DNA of 64,000 nt, from assembly GCA_015499985.1 (NCBI GenBank), contig JAAAUF010000007.1:69014-133013 (forward strand), given 5' to 3'. This document shows, piece by piece, positions 34,027-42,446 of the stretch. The notes under the pieces were generated by a model. The model saw nothing but the letters and a program-made list of their open reading frames with translations. It was not told the DNA's origin and searched no databases. Both the position numbers and the translations under genes were made by a program. Position 1 is the first letter of the stretch. Each line of letters starts with the position of its first letter. The DNA comes from Haplosporangium gracile (lineage: Eukaryota > Mortierellomycota > Mortierellomycetes > Mortierellales > Mortierellaceae).

Positions 34027-34857
34027 GCTTTTGTATGTCTTTGTATGTAGTCAGGAGAGAGAATCGAAGGTGGGGCAAGTATGGCTTACCCTTTTCTTTT
34101 ATTGATGAGAAAAAAAAAGGAGGGGGAGAGGGAACCTTGGATTCCTTGTCATTTTGCAGATTTTTTCCGTGTAAGTTTCTTTTTTTTATTATTTGTGTAT
34201 TATCCTATGCATGCAAAAAACTGTAAGAAGGGCCAGCAAGCCCCTCATCCTACATGTCACGATGAACCATTGGGTTACATTCACTCCGAGGAGAAAAAGC
34301 GAAACGGAATAAGGTTTTGATACAGATGAGAACATGCATAAACAACAGCCCAAAACACCCACAAGAGTAACAAACATCGTACTAGAGGCTTTTTGAAAAA
34401 GACCGAATGGAAAAGAGTTGGCGCGTGTGATGATTGATTACTTTTGACACGACTTTTGATTCACAAAAACACTCGCTTATATTTTTTTTTGCCAATTAAT
34501 TTATATCAAGGGCGCAAGCACAATCCAACGGGAGATCAATTGTGAAAGGAAGGGGGCACATGCTGTGAGAAGATCGCGTTTTGTATTTCTTTTTCTTACT
34601 TTCTTCTTCATAAAGGCATCCGTCCTATATGGTTTCTAACACCTATAGCCTGCTCTAGACGATTTTATAGCCTTTGTGCATCGCCTGGCAAAGCCAGATG
34701 GGCGGACCGTACGTCCCGCTAGGTTGCAAGTTTACACGAAATGGTGAGGGACAACAAGCCACTCTAGCCTTGTCACATAGCATTGGCATTGCATGAAACA
34801 GGAAACAAAAGAGTGGAAAAATAATGTCTATGGGTATATTTATTGTTATGTGTTTGT
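34027..34857. other. Spacer between CaaX genes B and C
   Basis: A/T-rich and purine-rich sequence, including the upstream region of gene B. No further gene recognised. Confidence 0.45.
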
Positions 34858-35226
34858 TCACATTATAGTGCAGCATGCCTCGCAAGCATCACAATCGCCA
34901 CAATCGCCACAATCGCCATCGTCGCCACAGCAATCGTTTCCTGATGCATTAGCAGTCTGTCCGGGTGACGCGACCATGGCTTCAGAAATATCGCCAATGG
35001 GAACCACAGTGGCATCCATGGGTGCAACACTGATGGGAGCATCGGTAATGGTGGTCACAGGGATGACGGAAGTGGATTCTGAGGAGGAGGACGAGAAGAG
35101 GTTTATGCCGCGAAGGTCCGCGATGACCTCGTAGTCACCATTAACAACTATCTGCTGCTGCTGTTCCCTTGTCTGTTGTTCTGAGTACTGGTTGAACTCT
35201 GCTTGGACGTGGGCGTGTGGGTCCAT
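34858..35226 (-). CDS. Cysteine-rich CaaX-box protein C, 122 aa
   Basis: I start it at ATG 35226, because this gives the MDP...QA.F.Q N terminus shared with protein B; the frame is open further upstream to 35358 but that part is leader-like. The middle part contains INLFSSSSSESTSVIPVTTI and IGDISEAMVASPGQTANASG. The tail GDDGDCGDCGDCDACEACC is followed by the final T-I-M, so the CaaX box is C-T-I-M. The spacing of paired cysteines resembles a short repeat CGD. As with its neighbours, prenylation and anchoring to the cytosolic face of a membrane are predictions. Stop is at 34858-34860 (TAA... minus strand). Function unknown. Confidence 0.72.
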   Translation of the reverse strand: MDPHAHVQAEFNQYSEQQTREQQQQIVVNGDYEVIADLRGINLFSSSSSESTSVIPVTTITDAPISVAPMDATVVPIGDISEAMVASPGQTANASGNDCCGDDGDCGDCGDCDACEACCTIM

Positions 35227-36106
35227 TTTGTAGATATATATGTATGTATGTGCAGTTGTTTCCTTGTTCGACGGAGGTGTATGGTTTGTTGTATGTAGAA
35301 GAGGCTTGTGGAGAGATTTCTTGAAAGAAATGAAAACGACGAAGACGCAGAGGATCAAAGAGAGTTGGCGTATCGAGGATTAGGAGTGGAGAAAAAGAGA
35401 AAAAAAAAGGGGGAATTTGTTCCTGGATTTTATTTGCGTCTTTATTTGCGTCTTTATTTCTACCCCCCGATGCGGGCGCCAGGGAGCCTAAAATCGAAGT
35501 TGCAAGGCATAGACTGCCTTTTTTTTCTTCTTTAACTTTATTGTTCTATCAACCAACGGTCTGTTATTTTAAAACACAAATAAGGTTTTAGGCTGCATAG
35601 CCGTTGGAGGAAAGGATCCATCGAAGGTTCTCTGTGTCTTTCCCATCACTTTTTCATGTTTGATAGCACTTCCTCGCTTTTTCTTGGCATTTTCTCTCTC
35701 CTTTCTGTCTCCGCTCGACATTTTTTTCTCGAATTTCCATTTTCTTCCACGCTGTTGACGTTCTATCCTCCACTCCTTTCCTGTTCCACCAGTTTTTGTT
35801 TATATGCCCTTGGTTTGTGCATGTACTTGCTATTTCCGGTTCGTATCAGGCATATACCGAGGAACACTCGAGATTGTATATCCCCCTATATTTCCTCGAT
35901 AGTGTGGAATGAGGTAGATTTTCATTGGTCGGGGGTCAAGTTGGACAATAAAGGACAAAAAATAACGGTACATGGCAATCCTTATACTCGAAACGATTAC
36001 GATGAAAACTCTGAAACCTGAACAGTTCATCAAATAACATAATCCTTGAGCCATTACAACATTGAAAGACAAAAAACGCGTATGCATTGTACAATGTTTC
36101 ACAAAA
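35227..36106. other. Spacer between the CaaX genes and the membrane-protein array
   Basis: This stretch contains the upstream region of gene C, with a TATATAT-like stretch near 35235, a 12-bp tandem repeat and T/C-rich sequence. No convincing gene. Confidence 0.45.
35430..35460. repeat. Short tandem repeat (TTTATTTGCGTC, about 2.5 copies)
   Basis: Two perfect 12-bp units and a partial third, in a non-coding spacer. Confidence 0.8.
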
Positions 36107-36932
36107 CTACAACAATTTATAAAAAAGGATATCTGGGAAAGTCAAGGATTGGAGAACTGTAAAAAATCGCCAGGCCGCGGTAGATCCAGAGGTGGTGCTG
36201 CTTTCGTCTACGTTGATGATGAACGCCACGTTGAGTCTTGGATGGCTCGAGAACTTAATATCCTCCAGTGCGTAGAGCTTTTGCGGCTGCTGTGGTTGTG
36301 CAGGTGCAGGTGTCTAGTAGTATACGCTTGTTCATTATCCTGAGGCGAGCGTGCATACATTGATGGTGGTGATGTAGGGGTATCAGATAACGCCGTAGAG
36401 GTTGTTGATGCAATTGTTGTTGACGATGATGCAGCTGGAATGACTTGCAATCGAATGCCCAAACTGTTTGTGTATTCTGTTGGTGGGGGAGCTACCGGTG
36501 TTGACGAAACTATTGGCAGCTGCTGTTGAGCTGGCTTAGGGTTCGTGCGGGCTGAAGTATCCCAGACCGAAGGAACTGCAGGTGGTTTGAAGTAGGTAGT
36601 GGCAGCTGATTTGGTCGAAGAAACGGGTTTTGGTACAGGAGGCTTGATAACAATCGCCCCGTTGATTCGCTCAGTGGTCTTGGGATGGTGACGGGTTTTG
36701 GTGCTTTGAAGTTGTCCGTGACTATAAAAGAACTTGGCGTGTTCTTGTTGTTGGTGTTGGAAGGGGTATGAGGTTTGAGGACGATGAATCCATCTCGTCG
36801 CTCAGTTGGTGGCGTCTGATTTGATGTGCTATTTTGATTGAGGTTGCCGGGTTGTTTCATTTTGCCTTGGAAGGTCAGCAGTAATAGGAGGATGAGGATT
36901 CCAGAGATAATAAGGAAGAGGATCGATGACAT
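36107..36932 (-). pseudogene. Frameshifted member of the single-pass membrane protein array
   Basis: ATG 36932 opens MSSILFLIISGILILLLLLT, a single transmembrane helix, followed by a Pro/Ser/Thr-rich tail. The tail contains two related segments, ERRDGFIVLKPHTP and ERINGAIVIKPPVP, but the second is in a different frame; the shift lies near 36680. After VAPPPTEYTNSLGIRLQVIP another frame change near 36290 is needed to reach EDIKFSSHPRLNVAF. That last segment matches QEIQFSSHPRPTFV of the intact paralogue at 38188. The text ends at TAG 36107. Two shifts suggest a recently broken gene; small unrecognised introns or sequencing errors are alternatives. An intact version would be about 270 residues. 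Confidence 0.6.
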
Positions 36933-37621
36933 CGATCTGCTCGTGAAAGGAAAGATGTGGTCGTAAAGATATGTGAAAAGCGTTGTAAAGTTGAGGGACA
37001 AGAGTAGGAGCGGAGGAATAGATCGAAATTAGATGAAAGGAGTGAAGTAGAAAGAAGTGTGAAGAGTTGAGTAAAAAATGATTTTCGGGAGTTGATGAAG
37101 TAAAGAAGAAAAAAAAAGAGCGTCAAGTTCAAAAAGCTCAAATGAAGGAAACAACCGAGTCCACCTTGCTTCCCTCATGACGATTCTTGGTCACGCCGCC
37201 CTTATGTCGAAGGGCATTACTTTGGCAGAGTGGCGTGGTGACATGTACTGTTGTCAAGTCATGCATGCGGTCCGCTAATCCAAGGTCGAAGAGGATGCGA
37301 TATGGGCATTGCGTCAAGGTATAAAATCAAAAAAAAGGAGTAGAGTCGGCGCAGAGAGAGTGATGGATGAGAATGAAAAGGTGAGGTTGTCGGTTTGACA
37401 AAAAAAGTGTCCAGAACCACAACATGCCCCTATTGACCGAGGTCCGATCAATTGACAAAAGAAAGTTTAAAGCGTTTGATAGTTTGCATCAGCCTTGTCT
37501 GCTCTCACTTGTTTTGTTTTTGAGGGAACACAAATGCTCTCATTCCACCCACACACACACTCATACACACACCCGTGATCCCACTCGCCATCGTTTTCAA
37601 GAATCGGTAAGGCATAGAAGA

Positions 37622-37771
37622 TCAAGTACAAAATCGCGACGTGTCATTGTTCTCTTTAGCCCGTGGGACTGAAGAAGAACCGGATAATTGAGGCTGCTCG
37701 CTCGGAAAAGTGGCCACCAGGAACACCAGGACAAGGAGTGCGACTGAGACGTATAACAAGTTGGCGTTCAT
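37622..37771 (-). CDS. Short single-pass membrane protein, 49 aa, possibly truncated
   Basis: ATG 37771 to the stop at 37622 encodes a hydrophobic helix (NANLLYVSVALLVLVFLVAT) followed by about 29 polar residues. Its size, membrane segment close to the N terminus, strand and position match the neighbouring array members, but the proline-rich tail is absent. It may be a truncated paralogue, or the first exon of a longer gene whose next exon I could not place. Very short, so confidence is low. Confidence 0.35.
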   Translation of the reverse strand: MNANLLYVSVALLVLVFLVATFPSEQPQLSGSSSVPRAKENNDTSRFCT

Positions 37772-38187
37772 CGTTGTTGTTCTTTCTTTCTTATGTTCCT
37801 TTGGATGTAAAAGGAGAATGTTGTAGAGAGCGAAAGAGCGAACGAGACTTGAAGATGGATGAGAGTTGTTGAAGGTTGATATCAAAGCCAACGATGAGGC
37901 CGGATATGAAGAAGGACGACAAAAGATAAGGTTTTTTTCTTTGATCAATGTGTGTTTAATTTGTGATCGATTTCCAGATCCCATCACCAATGAATCAGGG
38001 CGAGGGAAAACTTAATTCGTCTTGATTGTCAACCACGGCCCACCCTTCTGCCTCTCAATCTCTCTTTCTTGCATCGAAATATCACAAGAAAGCAAGGTAA
38101 CTAATAAATGGTCTACAGCTTTATCTTGTGTATTATAGAGGACGTATATATACAAAACGAGAGGGAAGGCATATATGCTGGTCGAGA

Positions 38188-38592
38188 TTATGTTCTCGTC
38201 ACTGGCTCGACTGGTTCGGGGTCTTCGGCAGTGGTGGTCACAAAGGTAGGCCGAGGATGACTCGAGAACTGGATCTCCTGGACTGATGGATGCGGTGTAT
38301 ACACAGACAGGGAAGCATCCGGAGACATGTTGATGACGACTGGAGGTGCGACTTGCAGCTGGATGCCCATGGCATTGGTATATATTGTTCCGTTGGCTAC
38401 GTTAGTAGCAACGGGTGGAGATCCGTAAAGAGGGTTGTAGTTGTAGTTGTTGGGAAGTGTTTCGAGGACAGGGGGGACTGTTTGAGTCGGCCTGCTGACG
38501 CTGTTGGCTTGAACTGTACAGCAGAAGTAGAATAGCATTATTGTGAATAAAAAAACAATGCAAACGACGACCCACGGTCCCATATTCTGCAT
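38188..38592 (-). CDS. Single-pass membrane protein with proline-rich tail, 134 aa
   Basis: A single frame runs from ATG 38592 to the stop at 38188. A short N terminus is followed by one transmembrane helix (WVVVCIVFLFTIMLFYFCC) next to cysteines that could be palmitoylated, then a Pro/Thr/Val-rich tail. The tail holds two segments shared with other array members: MGIQLQVAPPVVINMSPDAS and, near the end, QEIQFSSHPRPTFV. The hydrophobic stretch starts within ten residues and has no obvious cleavage site, so I read it as an anchor rather than a signal peptide; topology is uncertain. Function unknown. Confidence 0.65.
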   Translation of the reverse strand: MQNMGPWVVVCIVFLFTIMLFYFCCTVQANSVSRPTQTVPPVLETLPNNYNYNPLYGSPPVATNVANGTIYTNAMGIQLQVAPPVVINMSPDASLSVYTPHPSVQEIQFSSHPRPTFVTTTAEDPEPVEPVTRT

Positions 38593-39008
38593 TGTTTTGC
38601 TTGTAGTGAAAACGGTGGGTGAAGGGGGTGACTGAGAGGTATGAGTGAATGGCGAGTGTGGATGAGAGTGGGAATGAGAGATGTTACAAGTTTGTGATGT
38701 TGTTGTGGAATAAAGGGAAGGGTGGAGTTTTCCTTTTGGTTTTCATGTTTAAAAAAATGCAACAGCCCAAGTGAATTTTTTCCCTTATTTTTCGACTTTA
38801 ATCCTGAACATGGGTCACAGCGACAATGAACGAAGGAATGAAGAGTGTTCATGCAGGAACGAAACCGACAGAACAGCTCAGCAGTAACAAACGTCTTGGT
38901 AGCTAATTCCTGATAAAAATGTTGTCATTGTGGAATGTAACATTCTTACTCGCCCATTGGTGAACTCAACACGAAAGTAAGGATATCATAAAAAGGGGAG
39001 GAGTCATA

Positions 39009-39486
39009 CTATGACCTCAAATCGTTCAACGCAGTAGTAGGAATGGCCAATGCAACGGTGAGCTCGGGATGACTTGACAACTGCATCTCCTGCATTTCGG
39101 AGCCCAGATTCGAAATGATTAATGTGACATCGGATGAGGGTATGGTAGATGAAGACGACAAAAGCGACAAGACATTGAGGGCGATCTGGAGTTGACCTTC
39201 CAGTCTGTCAGTGTTGATGGTAGCGACTTAAGTGGCTCCGGCAGGAGTATTAGTGGCATCGATTGCCTGAAGGTGATATTTGCAGGTGCAATCAGTCTGC
39301 AATGGATTATGGGGACTGGAAGGATCCCTAGTGGTAATATTGGTAGTCTTGAATATGGTAATGTTGGCCATCGGGAGTTCCACCTGCTTGAGAACTTTTC
39401 GTCAGGCTTAGAGTCAGAAAGGTGGCAGAGCCAGAATAGCCCCAGAGCCACCGTCACATGATGGTGACGATGGAGTCTCCCGACAT
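39009..39486 (-). pseudogene. Decayed member of the membrane-protein array
   Basis: The C-terminal text SEMQEMQLSSHPELTVALAI, ending at TAG 39009, is clearly related to the QEIQFSSHPRPTFV region of the gene at 38188. Upstream, LEGQLQIALNVLS parallels the GIQLQV segment. In that frame a stop occurs near 39230 and the membrane helix is lost: the ATG at 39486 is followed by a stop after ten codons, and hydrophobic text continues only in other frames. I therefore call it a pseudogene derived from tandem duplication. Confidence 0.55.
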
Positions 39487-40070
39487 TCTTCTTTTGAAGC
39501 CGAAGGGGTATAAAAGTGCGAGGGGAGTAGAGGTGTCATGTGGGAAGCGAGGTATTGAAAGAAAGGATAGGGCGGGGAGGAAGAAAGAGGAACAGGAGTT
39601 TTCTTCTTTCGTTGATGCCCTGTCAACAGTATCAAGTGCCCATTTGTTGAAAGAATGAAAATGCAGCATAAAATGGAACTTTCCTTTATCCCCCGCGCCT
39701 CAACTTACATAAAAATGACCTGGATTGTTGTCCTTTAAGGGCTTCCAAGCATGCAGTTGAAACGAGACGTGATCCAAGCACTCGTATATCACTCCTGAAT
39801 CCTTTTGGACCGTTCATTACATGGCCGCCAGATGATAAGATAACGACAATCGACTACGCTCAATTGGGTGCCTGTCTCTGAAAAAGTGTCTGGTGGTGCT
39901 GTTTGATCCATGACGGCTAGCACATAAAAACGACCTTTCTTCCTTGTTTTTTCTTTCGTTTCCCTATAACAAATAAAAATAAATCAAATATATAAGCCAG
40001 TAAAAGGCAAAACTGTATAATCATATTAGTAATATGAGGTATAAGGGCTAGAGGATAGTTACAAAGTATG

Positions 40071-40439
40071 CTATGCGGCGCTCTTGGGTGTTGCGACTCT
40101 TTCGGCTGCAACGGCAGAAGCTGGTATAGGCGCGGCATCGTAACCAGGAACTGGTGGTGATGCATCTTGTTGACCATTTCTAGAATAAGCCGGTGGTAAG
40201 GGCTCGTCATTCAAGGGAGGAATAGGCATACTGATGGCCACCGAAGGTGGGACCTGTAGTTCGATATCGACATTGACGATGTAAGGTGGGGCAACATTTG
40301 GATCCTCGCTGACTGGTTGTTTGGTGGCGGCATCTTTGCGGAACGACCGAGGGAGCCACCAGAAGAGGAATCCAAAAGTTACCAGGAGGGCTACAACTAT
40401 AATAACGATTTGTCCTATATTGATAGCGTCGAAGGCCAT
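40071..40439 (-). CDS. Single-pass membrane protein with PPxY-containing tail, 122 aa
   Basis: A single frame runs from ATG 40439 to the stop at 40071. One transmembrane helix (IGQIVIIVVALLVTFGFLFW) is followed by basic residues (RSFRK), so by the positive-inside rule the tail should be cytosolic. The tail is proline-rich and contains IELQVPPSVAISMPIPP, related to GIQLQVAPPVVINMSPD of the neighbour at 38188, and one PPxY motif (LPPAYS). PPxY motifs bind WW domains such as those of Rsp5/NEDD4 ubiquitin ligases. The upstream region 40440-40660 is almost pure purine on the plus strand, i.e. pyrimidine on the coding strand, like other leaders here. Function unknown. Confidence 0.65.
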   Translation of the reverse strand: MAFDAINIGQIVIIVVALLVTFGFLFWWLPRSFRKDAATKQPVSEDPNVAPPYIVNVDIELQVPPSVAISMPIPPLNDEPLPPAYSRNGQQDASPPVPGYDAAPIPASAVAAERVATPKSAA

Positions 40440-40660
40440 TTTTGTGGTGGAGGTGTGTGTGTGTGAAAGAGACAGGAGAAGGAGGAAGATAGAAGAAGAG
40501 AGAGAAAGGGAGGAGGAAATAGCGTGAGAGAAAGTGAGAGGGAGGAAAGAGAAAGAGTGAGAGTGAGAGAGAGTGGAAAGGAGAAACGAGAGGGAGAGGA
40601 AAGAGAGATGGAAGAAAGCAAGAGAGGAAGACAAAGCGAGAGAGAGAACTAAGAATCGGT
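40440..40660. repeat. GA-rich (purine) tract upstream of the gene at 40071
   Basis: About 220 bp composed mainly of GAGAGA, GGAGGA and AAAGAG units on the plus strand. On the transcribed strand this is a C/T-rich leader. Confidence 0.7.
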
Positions 40661-41207
40661 GTTGGAAGAGTGAGTCGCTTGTCGTTGCGAAAACTATGTG
40701 AAAGAGACAAAAAAAAAAAGGGAAGCCTTTTAAAGCATTCTGAGCGCACTTTAAACATGGGTAAATACAAGGTGCGAATGACCCTGATTTTCGACTTTGG
40801 GGCGTGGAGACAAGTGGACTGGAAAAGCAGGATACCTTGGACGGCTGTTTGAGTTAGTCTGGTTGTGTAACACTTCCTTGAAAACGTCTCTTATTGATGA
40901 AATCGCAACTCAAAATAAAAAAAAATCCTTTTCGGCACTTTTATGAGCTTAAGAAATATTACGATTGCGCCAGTGCGTGTTCCTGGGTTCGTGGTGATGT
41001 CCAGAAAGAAAGGAAGGGTGAGAAGGGAGGTCATGATAGCCATAGTCGATCGGTAAAAGGCAGGGGCATTGTTGCGAGATGTCGAAGGGAGGTGGCCTGT
41101 TCGCAGGCCACATGGACATGTCACTTTGTACAAGGTAACAAAGAAGGATGAGTTGAAATAAGGTTGTGCTAGGCTGTTGTGCAACATGTGATTTTGCTTT
41201 TTTTATT

Positions 41208-41717
41208 CTAATATGTAGCCGCGATGTGTCCATAAGTAGGTCGTTCCGCAGTCGCACTTGTAGAGCTAACGGCAGGGTGTGCTGAATGCCTCGTGCTGTC
41301 AACGGAGTAAGAGTTATTATGGTAATGGTCGTGAACAAAGGAGTGAGTGATGGGACCTAGTGCCGTGGTCATCTCAGTTGGTGGTGGTGGAGAGGCGTGT
41401 TGGTAGGTTGGTGGCGGCGAGGCAACGATGGGCGAATGATCTTCTTCGCTCCCTTGGTGGATGTTCAGGATCACGGATGGATTGTTCCAGGACAGGCTCT
41501 CTGTGGGTGGGGCAAGAGAGCAGGTTGAGCTGCGGTTTGACAAGCCTCCTTGTAATGACTGGACAGAATTGGGATTTGGCCTTGGAGTTCCTGAACGGAC
41601 AAGACGACTAGATTCCCTGTTGTTATTGCAGGATGCGCATTGGAAGGCGGCGTAGAGGAAAAGGAGGACGAACAGGACACTCAAGGCGATAGTGAATCCT
41701 ATGACATTTTCCGACAT
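41208..41717 (-). CDS. Single-pass membrane protein with PPxY-containing tail, 169 aa
   Basis: A single frame runs from ATG 41717 to the stop at 41208. A transmembrane helix (IGFTIALSVLFVLLFLYAAF) is followed by QCASC, which could be palmitoylated, and a long tail rich in Ser, Pro, His and Thr. The tail contains NPSVILNIHQG, weakly like the VVINM segment of the other members, and a PPxY motif (SPPPTYQH). No catalytic domain is visible. It is the right-most member of the same-strand array and the most diverged. Function unknown; a membrane adaptor role is inferred only from the anchor and PPxY motif. Confidence 0.65.
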   Translation of the reverse strand: MSENVIGFTIALSVLFVLLFLYAAFQCASCNNNRESSRLVRSGTPRPNPNSVQSLQGGLSNRSSTCSLAPPTESLSWNNPSVILNIHQGSEEDHSPIVASPPPTYQHASPPPPTEMTTALGPITHSFVHDHYHNNSYSVDSTRHSAHPAVSSTSATAERPTYGHIAATY

Positions 41718-42446
41718 GTTGTATGTTGTTAGTATTGTGGTCTAAGGCGAGTCTTAGGTTCGGTGGTGTGTTTCCTTGATGTTGGCGATGGTGTGAAGTG
41801 CTTGCTGAGTTGTGTTGAAAGAAGTGCGCGCTGTTGGTAGATATACGATGTCGATGAGTTGAGGCTGTTGATCGTTTCATTTCGTTTGGTTGGAAATGCT
41901 TGCCCTTTTAAGTAAAAAAAAAGAGAGACAAGGTTAATGGCTGTAGAGGTGTCGAAGCCGACAACGCCGGGAGTTGAGCACTTGGTGATGCATGTTGATG
42001 AGAGAAAAGTGTAGAAGTCCTGATAAACAATTCAATATAGTGGGCTTGATTACTGTTTATCTGAAAAGACTAATAGCCTCCTCATCCATGAGAAACCATT
42101 GAACACAGCCGAAGATCGTCATAAAATTATGCACCGCCCAGTGGTCGATGCACGAGCATGGTCAATGTTTCTAGAAGAAGGAGTATCTGTTCAATGGGGT
42201 TTGAAGGTAGTAAAGTTTTTATTACAGGTAACAAGCAAACAAAAGAAAAAATGCGGCAACTGGTATACAAGGAGAGGAAGACGCTATGCTGGAGTGGGTT
42301 GGAGGAAAGTAAGAAAAAAAGAGGGATACAAAAAAACACACACGAAACAGGGATGGGGCTGTGGTTTTCAGTGCTGCATCAGAGGAGGGATTCAAGGGGA
42401 AACTATATGTGAACACACGCCTTTGAAAGGAGGGTGGAAACTCGAT

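Larger units (their letters stand above)
36933..42446. other. Spacers within the membrane-protein array
   Basis: Non-coding stretches of 400-800 bp separate the array members listed individually (36933-37621, 37772-38187, 38593-39008, 39487-40070, 40440-41207 and 41718-42446). They are purine-rich upstream of each minus-strand gene and A/T-rich elsewhere. An open plus-strand frame at 42099-42470 and its shadows look non-coding. Confidence 0.4.
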
